Position numbers and translations under genes: made by a program. From contig CM073896.1 in assembly GCA_037176705.1 (NCBI GenBank), positions 21,402,708 to 21,466,707 of the forward strand: a DNA stretch of 64,000 nt. Direction: 5' to 3'. Each line of letters begins with the position of its first letter. Position 1 is the stretch's first letter. Origin of the DNA: Molossus alvarezi (Eukaryota > Chordata > Mammalia > Chiroptera > Molossidae). The notes below the pieces were generated by a model. The model had not been told where the DNA came from, ran no database searches, and was given only the letters and a program-made list of their open reading frames with translations. Below are positions 46,013 to 57,022 of this stretch, in pieces.

Positions 46013-47597
46013 TAATTTCACACTCTCTTAGAATTTTTATTAACAGCAAATACTTGTGGGGAAAAAGAAAAAAAAAATTTACACAGGTCAATACCCCTTA
46101 TGAAGTTAGGCAGAATATCCTTAGACTTTTAGCAAATTGAATCCAACAATATATTAAAAAAACCTAATACTTCCTGACCAACTTGATAGCAATTTATCTC
46201 AGAGATATAAGATAAAAATTAATGTTGTTTGCCATATTCTAATACAAAGAAGTCATATTATTATCTCAGATTAGAAAGCAAATGTTGTACATTGACAAAA
46301 TTCAATCCTTTTACATCATTGAACACTTTCAGCAAACTAGGAATAAAAGGGATATCTTAACCAGATAAAGAACAGCTACAAATTATCTACCGCTAACATT
46401 ATACTTAATGGTAGGATACTGACAGCTTTAGCCCATAAATTCAAAAAAAGCAAAGATTTCCAGTTTCGCCACTTTTATTCGACATTGTACCCAATGTATT
46501 AAACTTTAGTAAGGCAGGAAAGATTTTAAAAGGCATAGAAATTGAAAATGAAACCGTCTTTTCTTTTTTCTTTTTTTGCAAATGGCATTTTTTTTCTACA
46601 TAGATTGTTTTAAGGAATGTGAAAAAGCTACCCAAAGTAATGCATTAGTTTAGAAAGTTTGAAGACTATAAAGTAAATTTAAAAATTAATTGTCCTTTTT
46701 TAATATGAATGAAAAATTGGGTTTTAAATTAATTTATTTCAGCATACCCCAAGAACCCTACTTCCTCTAATAATGAAGAAAGACAATTTCTTTCACACAT
46801 TTCTCTGATAACACCTATACACTAGTAACTATATTGTAAAGCTGAGAGACATTTAAAAAACTTAAATAAATAAAGATATACAACATATTCATGGATCAGA
46901 AGATTCTCTGTTGTTCAGATGTCAATCTTCCACAAATTAGTAGCCTCAACACAATGCTCACCAAATCCTAGCTGGGATTTTTGTTAAAATTAACAAAATA
47001 ACTCTAAAATATATATGAGAATGCTAATGGCCTAGAAAATTCTGAAACAGACAAACTTGAAGATATACTATTCAATTTTAAGATTTATAATAAATCTATT
47101 ATAAAATGTGGTGGTAAAAGGATGGAAAAGAACAGGGTCTAGAAATAATCCCCTCCTCCACACACACACATATATGTATTCAACTGATTTTCAGCAAAGA
47201 TGCAAAGTGCATTCAATTGAGAAAGTATACTGTTTTTCAAAATATGCAAAATGTGGTACTGGAAAAATTATACATTTATATATAAAAATTAAAACTCAAT
47301 TGACCCCATTAACCAATGTTAATTAGGCAATATTTGTGACATTTGTTAGGCAAAAATTTTCAGACAGGACACACACACAAAAAACATAAACCATGAAAAA
47401 AAAAATTATTTTTCAAAATACACGGTCAAGAAAAACTCAAAGGCAAGCTATAGATTGAGAAAATATTTTATGTATGTGTATCTATATGTATATGCACTAG
47501 TTCCCTATATATTTAAAGAATCGTTAAAACTCAATAATAAGAAAACCGTCCATAAAAATTGGCAAATAATTTGAATAAGGACTTCATATAAGAAAAG

Positions 47598-47672
47598 TTG
47601 CATGATGCTCATTATCCAGCACTTTCTTCTCAATAAAGTATGCTCTTTCTCAAAAAAAAAAAAAAAAAAAAA
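47598..47672 (+). mobile_element. Tiny poly(A)-ended retro-insertion
   Basis: AATAAA at 47632-47637 is followed 15 bases later by an uninterrupted 21-A tail (47652-47672). The short motif aagaaaag occurs on both sides (47590-47597, 47675-47682) as a possible target duplication, and old L1 text resumes afterwards. This looks like the last about 54 bases of a Pol II transcript. The source gene is not identifiable. Confidence 0.5.
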
Positions 47673-48159
47673 GGAAGAAAAGAAAATTAACTATCATTCA
47701 TCATACATTGTGGCTAGAGGAGTTTTTATAAAGTTAAATATATACTCATAAAGGTGAATATATACTTAACCTTTAATCCAGCAATTCAATTCCTAGGAAT
47801 TTACCCAAGTGAAATAAAATCATACATCCACACAAAGATGTAAACTTGAATATTCAAGATAACTTCATTCATAATAGATACCCATTAACTGATAAAGAGA
47901 TTATCAATACTCAGAATATAAAGAGTATATCAATACTCAGAAATAAAAATAAACAAATTATTATTAAATACACCATGAACAAATCACATAAACATTATAG
48001 AAAATGAAAGATGTCGGACGAAAAAGACCATGATGCTAAAGAAGGCATAACTGAAATGGCAGGAAGTAGATCAGTACTTGTTAGAGCTCTGAGTTGGGGG
48101 CGGGGACAGTGACTAAATGGAGGGATGATGAAACACTGTTAAGAGGTAACAATATTCTA

Positions 48160-48403
48160 GCCCTGGCTGGTTTGGCTCAGCGATTAGAGCGTCAGCCTGC
48201 GGTCCAGAGAGACTCAGGTTCAGTTCCCGCTAAGGGCACGTACCTCGGTTGCAGTTTGTCCCCGGCCCTGGTTGGGTCGTGCAGGTGACAAACACTCGAT
48301 GTGTCCCTTTCGCATCGATGTTTCTCTCCCTCCCACTCTATCTGAACAGGGAACAAAAGAGTGTCCTCGGGTGAGGATAAAAAAAAAAAAAAAAAAAAAA
48401 AAA
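48160..48403 (+). mobile_element. VES-type SINE, young copy
   Basis: GCCCTGGCTGGTTTGGCTCAGC head, GGTTCAGTTCC B box, CGTACCTCGGTTGCAG body, and GTCCTCGGGTGAGGATAA hairpin followed by a tail of about 25 A. A perfect 18-bp duplication, agaggtaacaatattcta, lies at 48142-48159 and 48404-48421. The long clean tail indicates recent insertion. Confidence 0.97.
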
Positions 48404-48520
48404 AGAGGTAACAATATTCTATATTATGACCATGCAGTGGTTATTCAACTTCAATATTTGTCAAAACTTACCAGATTTTGCACTTAATATTTACTCTAAA
48501 AATTCATGATTAAAATTTAG

Positions 48521-48833
48521 GATTGGCATGGGCAATCAAATATAAATAGGAGATTGGGGCTACATAAAATTGTGTGTCCAGACTGCCCCTTGGCTGTTGT
48601 CAGGGTAGGAACAGACAGGGCCCTGCCTTTCCCAGGCTACAAACATGTAGAAGGATTTTTACACATAACAGATATAAACTTTATACAGCATCACAACTAT
48701 TGTGTTACTGTGTTACCAGCGTTCTGGGATCAAAGGTAAGGGATTATCTTCAGTAACACAACAAAAGCCTGGAACCAATCAATAGACATAAATGGTAGGT
48801 CCTGCTGATGACCTTTCTAACAGCCCTGATTTT
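48521..48833. other. Unclassified sequence
   Basis: No gene or recognised repeat. Confidence 0.4.
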
Positions 48834-49028
48834 CAGAGTTGGGAACCAATTTTCTGCCAGGGACCATTTGGATATTTATAACATCATTGTAGGGCCATAT
48901 AAAATTATCAACTTAAAAAAAATAAGCCTGCTGTATTTGGTCAGGCTAATTTGGTAAGGGTGTGATGTTAGCTGGTATTGACTTTGAGGGCCTCATGTGG
49001 CCAGAGGGCTGGATGTTCCCCACCCATG
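48834..49028 (+). mobile_element. hAT-like non-autonomous DNA transposon
   Basis: About 195 bp. The left end is CAGAGTTGGGAACC and the right end is GTTCCCCACCCATG, imperfect inverted repeats of the CAGGGGTGGGGAACC type. The body has GGGACCATTTGGATATTTATAACATCATTG, AAATTATCAACTTAAAAA and GGGCCTCATGTGGCC, a pattern I associate with short hAT elements of mammals and bats. The possible 8-bp duplication is weak (ctgatttt/cagatggt). Confidence 0.75.
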
Positions 49029-49904
49029 CAGATGGTAATCTCCCTGAGAATTCGACCCTTCCCCTGTTGTGAGAAAACCCTAATTAGTCTAAGGCCTCTT
49101 GATAATCCTATTTCTCCTCTCAGTTTCCAGTTTGGTCTTGCCATATAACCCAGCTATGTTCAATAAGACTGGGCAGAAATTGACCTTGAAGTAGGAAGCG
49201 TCTGAAAAATGGGGACTTATTATAACACAAGAGAAAAGTATTTTTTCTCTCTCTGACCATTGCTATGTTTTGATGTACTGCTTGGAAATATATTGTAGTC
49301 ATCCTGCGAAGAGTACCATTAATAATAGTTAGCACCATTATTAAGATATAAGGGTGGTAAGGTGATAAAATACAAGGAGAGTGGCTTGATGATAATATCA
49401 CTGAATTACCAAATTAAACATTCTTGAAATTTGACTACCTTGGGTTTAAGATCACAGGAGACAACATTCATTTACCATTTAAGCCCCTTTGAAATGGGTA
49501 ATCTATTATTGTTGAAAAACACATTCTATCTGATATAACACCAAAAATAGCAGTGAAGGAATTGCTACCATTATGATACCTATGACAGTTTTCCTATGAC
49601 ATTTTGCATTTGACAAAATAATTTTATATGCAGTGTTTAATTTTAACATTGAACTAAGTCTGAGTATTACTAATGTAATATACTAATTACAATTGAAATA
49701 TTAAAGATGATATCATCTTTCTTAGGGTACTGAACATGGAAAGGAACCCAGAATTTTGATTATCTAAACTAGTGATTTTGTTTTCCCATCCATTGTGTTA
49801 TACAATCACTGCACAATCACTGCATTGGCTACACAATCACTGCATTTTTTAAAAAGCTAACTCTCTTGATTTATTGCAGATAATTAATATGAATATTAAT
49901 ATGT
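49029..49904. other. Unclassified sequence
   Basis: No gene or recognised repeat is seen. Confidence 0.45.
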
Positions 49905-49913
49905 CTAATTGTG

Positions 49914-50152
49914 GGGGTTTTTTATCCTTACCCAAGGACATTTTTTGATATTTTGTTCAGATAGAGTGTGAGGGAGAGAGAGAGAGAAAAAAAATCGATG
50001 TGAGAGAGATATATCGAGTGGTTGCCACCCACACGACCCAATCAGGGCAGGGGACAAACTGCAACCGAGGTATGTGCCCTTAGCGGGAACCGCATCTGGG
50101 TCTCTGCAGACCGCAGGCCAATGCTCTAACTGCTGAGCCAAACCAGCCAAAG
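49914..50152 (-). mobile_element. VES-type SINE, first of a three-SINE cluster
   Basis: Minus orientation. It has TCCTTACCCAAGGA hairpin, GAGAGA stretch, CCCTTAGCGGGAACCGCATC and AGCCAAACCAGCCAAAGC. The duplication ctaattgtg flanks it (49905-49913 and 50153-50161). Confidence 0.96.
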
Positions 50153-50197
50153 CTAATTGTGTTTTTTTATATCTACTTTATTTATTTATTTATTTAT

Positions 50198-50445
50198 TTT
50201 TTTTTTATCCACACCCGAGGACATTTTTCCATTTTTTGTTCAGGTAGAGTGGGAGGGAGAGAGAGGAACAGAGAGAGAGAGAGAAACATCAATGTGAAAG
50301 GAACACATCAAGTGGCTTCCACCCGCACAACAGACCAGGGCCGGGGACAAACTGCAACCGAGGTACGTGCTCTTAGCGGGAACCGAACCCGGTCTCTCAG
50401 GACCGCAGGCCGACGCTCTAACCACTGAGCCAAACCGGCCAGGGC
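50198..50445 (-). mobile_element. VES-type SINE, second of cluster
   Basis: Minus orientation. It has ATCCACACCCGAGGA, AGGTAGAGTGGGAGGGAGAG, GTACGTGCTCTTAGCGGGAACC and AGCCAAACCGGCCAGGGC. (TTTA)n runs border both sides, as if it had inserted into the A-rich tail of the third SINE. Confidence 0.95.
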
Positions 50446-50458
50446 TATTTATTTATTT

Positions 50459-50710
50459 ATTTTATCCTCACCCCCCCCGAGGACATTTTTCTATTTTTTT
50501 GTTCAGGTAGAGTGGGAGGGAGAGAGAGGAACAGAGAGAGAGAGAGAGAAACATCAATGTGAAAGGAACACATCAAGTGGCTGCCACTCCCATGACCAGC
50601 CAGGACCGGGGGCAAACTGCAACCGAGGTATGTGCCCTTAGCGGGAACCAAACCCAGGTCTCTCTGCACCACAGACTGACGCTCTGACCACTGAGCAAAA
50701 CCGGCCAGGT
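50459..50710 (-). mobile_element. VES-type SINE, third of cluster
   Basis: Minus orientation. It has TCCTCACCCCCCCCGAGGA (hairpin loop expanded by a C run), the same GAGAGAGAGGAACAG stretch, and CCCTTAGCGGGAACCAAACC. The motif tttttatatctac occurs before the second SINE (50164-50176) and after this one (50712-50724). This supports this copy inserting first and the second SINE landing in its tail. Confidence 0.95.
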
Positions 50711-50724
50711 CTTTTTATATCTAC

Positions 50725-51878
50725 ATTAAATACCTAACATGATTTTTATAAAATTAACTTGCAAAACATAATAAACTGCAAACATGCAAAAACTGAAGAA
50801 GAAAACTACTTTCTTCTAAAAGAGCTCTTTCAGGAGGATTTTAGATGCTGTTTGGTATTCTAACAGTGCTTACGTTTTTCTAGTCCTCTTCCCGTGGAGT
50901 TGCTGTCAGTGTAGTTCATAAGTCACAGACACACAAACTACTCATATTACCTTTGGGTCACACTTCAATTTGTTCAAAAACTGTATTTCCACTTGGAATC
51001 TTTTACTTAATTCACCATATTTGGTGCTAAACTGTGTCTTACTGTTTCCCCACCCAAAGCCATCCTCAATGGATGAAAATTTTCTACCAGTTACATTATT
51101 TTTAAAGAAACATTCAGTGGACTCTGTAGGTAATTTTTTGTAGAAGAGTTTTAAACTTTTTGGTCAATTTCAACTTTGTTTTGATATTTACTAATGAGTG
51201 AACAGAAATAGTTTAGTAGTTTTTCACATGCTTAATAAAAAACTTGTATCAGAGGTCTTGTGTTGCAAACAGTCTTTATTTTGGCTAATCAGATTGGTCA
51301 TGTGAAAATTTTCTTATTCTATGTAGCTGATTCTAACTATTTTTCTCTTTCCTAGTGTTGGTTAATACATAGCACAATTTACTAAATAAAGACAGCAAAT
51401 ACTTTTTTTTTTTAACCAGAAATTTCAGTAATTCTGAAACCAGAGTGACAGGCCCAGGAACATTTAAAAACAATACTATTTTGTTTCCCTAAGTTAGGTC
51501 CTCTTATCTTTTGATAGCCAATCCAGTTGCTACCACATTATAATACTGTCCTTAAATGTAAATCCAACAGTATAGTCTTTTTCTAGTGTGATGTGAGAGG
51601 AAAAAAAGAGCATCCAATCTTGGGATCCCAGCGTGGGGCCTTCTAAAAAGGAAGTCGTACCAACAAATTCATCCAAGGAATCATTTTGAACTTTATTCCC
51701 AACTTAAACTTGGTTTTCTTAATATTACTGATTTCATTTTCTCATTTGCCCATTAGAGTTTTATTTATAGGTTCTCTTTCTTAGCGATGAATATTTGTTC
51801 ATTACCAACGTTGATATATTTCTTACATAAAACTTGTTATTTTTAATAAATAGTCACTAAGCTTTCTAGCATTAAAAC
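50725..51878. other. Unclassified sequence
   Basis: No gene or recognised repeat. Confidence 0.45.
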
Positions 51879-51889
51879 AGAGGAGTCTA

Positions 51890-52106
51890 GTCTGCCTGGT
51901 TTGGCTCAGTGGTTGAGCATCAGCCTATGCACCAAGAGGTCACTGGTTCAATTCCCAGTCAGGACACATGCCCAGGTTGTGGGCCCGATCCCCAGTCAGG
52001 GGCATGTAGGAGGCGGCCAACTGATGTTCTCTCTCTCTCTCCCTCTCACTTCCTTTCTCTCTAAAATCAATAAAGGAAAAACAAAAACAAACAAACAAAA
52101 AAAAAC
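51890..52106 (+). mobile_element. VES-type SINE
   Basis: TGGTTTGGCTCAGTGGTTGAGC head, GGTTCAATTCC B box, ACACATGCCCAGGTTGTGGG body, and AAAATCAATAAAGG tail with a CAAACAAACAAA extension. Flanks are cagaggagtcta and cagaggattcta. Confidence 0.96.
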
Positions 52107-52364
52107 CAGAGGATTCTAAATTTGCACTCTGTATAGTACCTACCAGTAAGAAGCACCACAGACAGAATATCTTCTTAATGATTCCAATTATTGTCTGCAT
52201 CATCCAACTAATACATTGTCAGAATCTTATGACAGTTAGCAGGGATTTCACAATGCATCTGGTTTAACTCTTTTATTTACATATAAGAAATCTAAAAGAA
52301 AAGTTGATTGTTTATGGAATTCTAAATTATAATATGAAATAAGTTTCCTCTGTTACTATAGTGG

Positions 52365-52600
52365 AATAAGCATGGATTATGAAGTAAAGAAAACATAGAA
52401 TGTGAATCTTGACCCTATTATTTAGCCATTAGAACATGAATAAACTCTTTTATTTATTTAAGACTATTATCTCACTTAAGATATTGAATTAGTAATGACA
52501 ACCCTCATGATATTTGTCAATATTAAATGAGCTATCATAAGACAGAAGCCTAAATTCCCGGGAAAATTATAAAATAATGATAAGCAATAAATGTTTGCTA
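52365..52600 (+). mobile_element. MIR SINE
   Basis: It has ATGGATTATGAAGTAAAG, GTGAATCTTGACCCTATTATTTAGCC, TCAATATTAAATGAGC and AAGCAATAAATGTTTGC in MIR order. It is diverged. Confidence 0.65.
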
Positions 52601-52619
52601 CATAGATTGTTTTTTAATT

Positions 52620-52657
<38 letters not shown>
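52620..52657. repeat. (GT)n microsatellite
   Basis: About 19 uninterrupted GT units. Confidence 0.97.
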
Positions 52658-52658
<1 letters not shown>

Positions 52659-53741
52659 CTGAGAGAGAGGTCTCCATTTAATATATTATGTCTAATGGAT
52701 GTTACTATCCAACTTGTGCTATATGAAATATTTAGTAGGCATTGCTTTTATTCTATATATATTTGTTTGATGGATTATCTGAGATTCTGATTTAATTGGC
52801 ATTCCAACCCTGGCAATTTACTTGCCTAGTAATTAGGAAAGATCAGACATAGACAGCTACAAACTTTTCTATATTAAAATGTCACTTTTAATACCATTTG
52901 AGTCAAAGAATTTTGTTGAACCTCTATTAAGTATATATTATTTCACTTCCAAAGTTGGTTGAATATTATTATTATATAGAAAAATAATAAATAACATAGA
53001 TCTAGCCAGGAGACTATTACTTAATTGGTTTAAAATTAAGAAGTACCGATAAGTAACAATTATTGGTGCTGCTGATAGATGTTTTAAATAATTAGGGATT
53101 TTATACAACATGTTCTCAGAATATGGAACAATGTTAGAAATACACTAGATCAATGTCATAAAAATACTTTTGCAACTTAAAAATTCTGAGGACCAAAGAA
53201 ACCTTTTGAAGGGATTGTAGGAGAAACAAATTTCAAACTCTATATGGCTACATTCTTAAGAACATACCTCCTCCAACTGTGGTATTATTTGTCATGTGCT
53301 CCAAAATTAGGTTTTCAGGGTCTAGAGCCCTGGTGCTCATAATAAAACTGTCAACATACATGTCAATTAATGCCAATTGGGATGTGAATGGACACCTTTT
53401 CACTAGGAACTGGACTGAAACCACCAACTAATTTCACATAGGCCATTGAACAGTAATGACTTTCCATCACTTACAACCTGAGCTATTTTCAAACTAGTGA
53501 CCCAGGAATAAAAGGCCCTGTATCCCATTATCATTTTCCTGGAAAACATTGTTCCCTTGAGTCTCTTACTCCTAAACACTTCTAAAATTCTTTATTGGCT
53601 TTAACAGGTTGTATTAGTGAAACAGATAAATCAGAATTTTATAAAAAAAAAAAATGGTTTTAAAACATTTCAAAACAATAGCCTAATTTCTATGGGTAGT
53701 AAAATTTACATTGATATACAGGAGACAATAATACTTTCAAT
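52658..53741. other. Unclassified sequence
   Basis: No gene or recognised repeat. Confidence 0.45.
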
Positions 53742-53751
53742 CTTAAATTTT

Positions 53752-53950
53752 TTTAATGGATTTTTTATAGAGAGATGAAGGGAGAGAGAGACAGAAACAT
53801 CATGTAAAAGAGAAACATCCATTATTTGCTCCTTCATGCATTCTACTGGGGATTGAGCCTACAACCTGGGATGTGCCCTGACCTGGAATTGAAATTGGAC
53901 CTCTCAGTTCATGGGATGACGTTCTATGCACTGAGCCACACTGGCTGAGC
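53752..53950 (-). mobile_element. VES-type SINE, diverged
   Basis: Minus orientation. It has GAGAGATGAAGGGAGAGAGAG, ACTGGGGATTGAGCCTACAACC, GGGATGTGCCCTGACCTGG and CACTGAGCCACACTGGCTGAGC. Flanks are cttaaattttt/cttaaatcttt. Confidence 0.93.
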
Positions 53951-54559
53951 TTAACTCTTAAATCTTTCAATATACACCTAAATATTTGAATAAAATATTC
54001 ATTTAAAATAATTAGATATGATCTTATAAAATGTGAACAATTAAAAGGGAATAATTGATAGTCGCTTCTAGTGATTATGCACATGTTTTTTTATGTATAT
54101 ACATATATATACATGACTATGCATTTCTTAAAATATTTTTTGTGATGAGAACATTTAAGATGTAATTGTATGCATTTTACTTATTAAATTTCCTAGGATT
54201 ACTTAGAGAAGACATGAATTTATGGTGAACGCTAGTCTACTCAGGAACAGAAAAAATTCCTAAGTTGCAGAGTGTATTTGGAATTATTATTTACATTGCT
54301 TCTGATTTCATATGCTTTACTGAACAATTAATTATATCTGGATTTATCCTGGAGTTTATTTGAAAGGTGCACTAATTTAAAAAAAACAACAACATGACAG
54401 TAATAAATATCTCTATGTGTATGTGATCTAAGGCTCTCTCCTCACCCATTAATTCTATGGCCAAAATTAATTGACTGTCATGGTTTTGTATTATCCTAAT
54501 AATAAGTTAATACTCGAATCAATTAAGTGTCAAAGTGATGAGATATTTACCATGATTTA
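53951..54559. other. Unclassified AT-rich sequence
   Basis: No gene. A short (TA)-rich run lies at 54091-54112. Confidence 0.45.
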
Positions 54560-54780
54560 TTAGGAAAATCTTGGGCTTTGGAGTTATTGAGACATGGATT
54601 AAAAATATGGCTCCACCACTTACTATCTGTATAATCTCTGAAACTTTTATTTAATTTACCTGTATCTCAGCTTTCTTCTAAAAGACCACTATCTGTTCAA
54701 ATTTTATAGGAATTAGAAATGATATATGTGATTCTGGCACCCTGTACATAGTCAGTAAATCATAGCTGGTATTGCAAAGT
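54560..54780 (+). mobile_element. MIR SINE
   Basis: The clearest MIR in the window. It has GGGCTTTGGAGTTATTGAGACATGGATT, CTCCACCACTTACTATCTG, CCTGTATCTCAGCTTTCTTC, ATAGGAATTAGAAATGA and GTACATAGTCAGTAAATC in order. Confidence 0.85.
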
Positions 54781-54919
54781 GAAAGAATAACTTTGGGGAA
54801 ATAAAATCTAACTTTGTGATACTCTTCCTGAAATATTAGTTGGAGTAATGTTCTATTTTATTTTATTTTTTTTTTTGAGATAGGATGTGACTAGTTTTAA
54901 ATGACACAGTATATCCACT
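54781..54919. other. Unclassified short stretch
   Basis: It contains a T-rich run (54854-54878) just outside the left arm of the inverted duplication. Confidence 0.4.
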
Positions 54920-55095
54920 CTGTGCATTTATAACACAATTAATCATCTTTCTGCCTTCAACTTTCCAGGTCATAAATGTTAACCAATGAATGAATACATT
55001 AGTAGAATCTTAAAAGTCTTCACCTAAATTATTTTTTTAAAATAATAAGTATTTAATGTACTGTAATGTGCAAACATCAACACCTAACACCTGGC
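54920..55095 (+). repeat. Inverted duplication, left arm
   Basis: Its reverse complement matches 55891-56361 minus the SINE at 55966-56247. I count about 9 differences over about 176 positions, roughly 95% identity. Shared landmarks are GTGCATTTATAACAC(A/C), ATCATCTTTCTGCCTTCAAC and GTAATGTGCAAACAT. Similarity ends sharply at both edges. There is no poly(A), TIR or open frame, so it does not look like a transposon. Confidence 0.92.
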
Positions 55096-55890
55096 CATAT
55101 TATCTGTTTATTAATATTATCTGTTTCATATAGGAAGTAAATCTAATGGCTCAATAATATCAAGAAATAAAGTTTACCTGCCATCCCCAGGTTCTCAGCT
55201 TGGTCATCTTGGTAAGATACAACCTTCACACTCTTAGTTATGAACATCCCATCAGGAAGGAAGGGAGATGTGGCAAAAAAAAGACTTTTACCACATAAAA
55301 TTGTGGTTATGTTAAAAAAAAAAAAGAAGAGGTCTATTGGATGGGCAACAATATTGTTCTCTTTTCTCCCATAATACCATTGTTCTCTCTGTCCAATCAG
55401 TACCACAGTCTACAATTATAAATACTTTGTGTCAGGGTCCAATTAATTTGCATTTTCTTCAATAGATTCTAAGCTTCTACAGAAGCAATTGTTCTCTATT
55501 AAGTCTCCATTGCAACAAAACTGGCTGAATGAGTGCATGCATGAATGAAGCGTGCATTCTGTAAAAATGCTGAAGCTGAATTCTGTTGATGTCACACAAC
55601 TCAGTGATGCCAGTTCATGACAGATTACTGTGTATGTGTGTGTGTGCATGTGTGTGTGCACCAGCATATATAAATTATCTTCCCATGTTTTGCGGTTTAC
55701 TTCCTTGGTCATATCTTATACTTAGTTATTGTCTACGTTTCCTAAATATTTTATAGTTTCTAACTAGAACAGTTGTATCAGCCATTTCCGTTTCATTATT
55801 ATATTTTAATAGTATATATTTTTTGGTCTGGGGAAGCAGAAAGAGGAATAATTAGTAGGTAGGTCAGTGTGACTGCAGTTATAGACTGAT
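55096..55890. other. Spacer between inverted arms
   Basis: About 795 bp, apparently single-copy within the window. A (GT)-rich run lies at 55630-55660. No gene is supported, though two antisense frames of 87-89 codons cross it without recognisable domains. Confidence 0.5.
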
Positions 55891-56210
55891 GACCAGGTGT
55901 TAGGTGTTTATGTTTGCACATTACAGTACATTTAATACTTATTATTTTAAAAAATAACTTGGGTGGCCCTGGCCGGTTTGGTTCACCGGTTAGAGCGTCG
56001 GCCTGCGGTCCTGAGAGACCCGGGTTCGGATTCCCGCTAAGGGCGCGTACCTCGGTTGCAGTTTGTCCCCGGCCCTGGTCGGTTGTGCGGGTGGCAGCCA
56101 CTCGATGTGTTCCTTTCACATCGATGTTTCTCTCTCTCTCTCTGTTCCTCTCTCTCCCTCCCACTCTACCTGAACAAAAAATGGAAAAATGTCCTCGGGT
56201 GAGGATAAAA

Positions 56211-56250
<40 letters not shown>

Positions 56251-56361
56251 AACTTGGGTGAAGACTTTTAAGATTCTACTAATGTATTCATTCATTGGTT
56301 AACATTTATGACCTGAGAAGTTGAAGGCAGAAAGATGATTAATGGTGTTATAAATGCACAG
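55891..56361 (-). repeat. Inverted duplication, right arm (split by SINE)
   Basis: It consists of 55891-55965 plus 56261-56361, reverse-complementary to 54920-55095. A VES SINE with its duplicated target sits in the middle. The left arm keeps the same site unoccupied (printed TCACCTAAATTATT near 55020-55033), so the SINE arrived after, or was absent from the source of, the duplication. Confidence 0.92.
55966..56247 (+). mobile_element. VES-type SINE, young, in the inverted repeat
   Basis: Near-consensus copy: GCCCTGGCCGGTTTGG head, GTACCTCGGTTGCAGTTTGTCC body, CT-rich run, GTCCTCGGGTGAGGATAA hairpin, then an (AAAT)n tail of about 40 bp. The target duplication is aataacttgggtg (55953-55965, 56248-56260). 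The left arm of the inverted repeat confirms the empty site. Confidence 0.98.
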
Positions 56362-56779
56362 AAGTCCTTATATCTATATTTTTAAATTGCATACTCTTAT
56401 AGTGTCATCATCCACTGTTTTTAATGGATTTATTGTCACAATGTGCCAATCACTACATCCTTAAAAAGTTATAACAAACAGCTTGCAAGTCTAGAATTTA
56501 CCATGCTTAATTCAAATATTAAAATGATACATATATTAAAATTTTTGTTATGAAGAAATAGCTGGCAGTGACCAATGCTCTTGCCTAAAGTAACTAGAAA
56601 ACATAGGTAAAGTTTAAATATAAATATACAAATTCATACTTGTAGAAAGGCATCAGGGATCTTTTGAGTTTAGATGTCAGAAAGAAGGGGTGTTCACTGA
56701 AGTAGTGCCAGCTTTCATTCCATGTATCACATTGTCCTTCAGTGAATTTGCAATTTATTTGTGTATTTATTTATTTTTA
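56362..56779. other. Unclassified sequence
   Basis: No gene or recognised repeat. Confidence 0.45.
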
Positions 56780-56980
56780 ATTTTTTCTTTATTGATTTTA
56801 GAAAGAGAGGAAGGGAGAGATAGAAACATCAATGAAAGTGAACATCGATCAGCCACTTCCTGAATGCCTCCCACTGGGGATCAGGCCCACAAACCTGGGC
56901 ATGTGCCCTGACCGGGAATCGAACGGGAGACCTGTTGATGCATGGGTCAATGCTCAACCACTGAGCTACACCAGCCAGGT
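56780..56980 (-). mobile_element. VES-type SINE
   Basis: Minus orientation. It has GAAAGAGAGGAAGGGAGAGA, TGGGCATGTGCCCTGACCGGG, GAATCGAACGGG (reverse B box) and CCACTGAGCTACACCAGCCAGG. Confidence 0.94.
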
Positions 56981-56993
56981 AAATGCTGGGTTT

Positions 56994-57022
56994 TTGTTGT
57001 TGTTGTTGTAGTTGTTGTTGTT
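56994..57022. repeat. (TTG)n microsatellite
   Basis: Seven or eight TTG units with one TAG interruption. Confidence 0.9.

Larger units (their letters stand above)
46070..48520 (+). mobile_element. Ancient L1 remnant, ORF2 to 3' end
   Basis: A long run of low-identity L1 text in order: RT region (AAATTGAATCCAACAATATATTAAAAA near 46133); C-terminal ORF2 (CCAGCAATTCAATTCCTAGGAATTTACCCAAGTG near 47780); 3' UTR (GTACTTGTTAGAGCTCTGAG and TCAAAACTTACCAGATTTTGCAC up to about 48485). It is split by a tiny retro-insertion (47598-47672) and a SINE (48160-48403). No frame survives. Confidence 0.75.
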
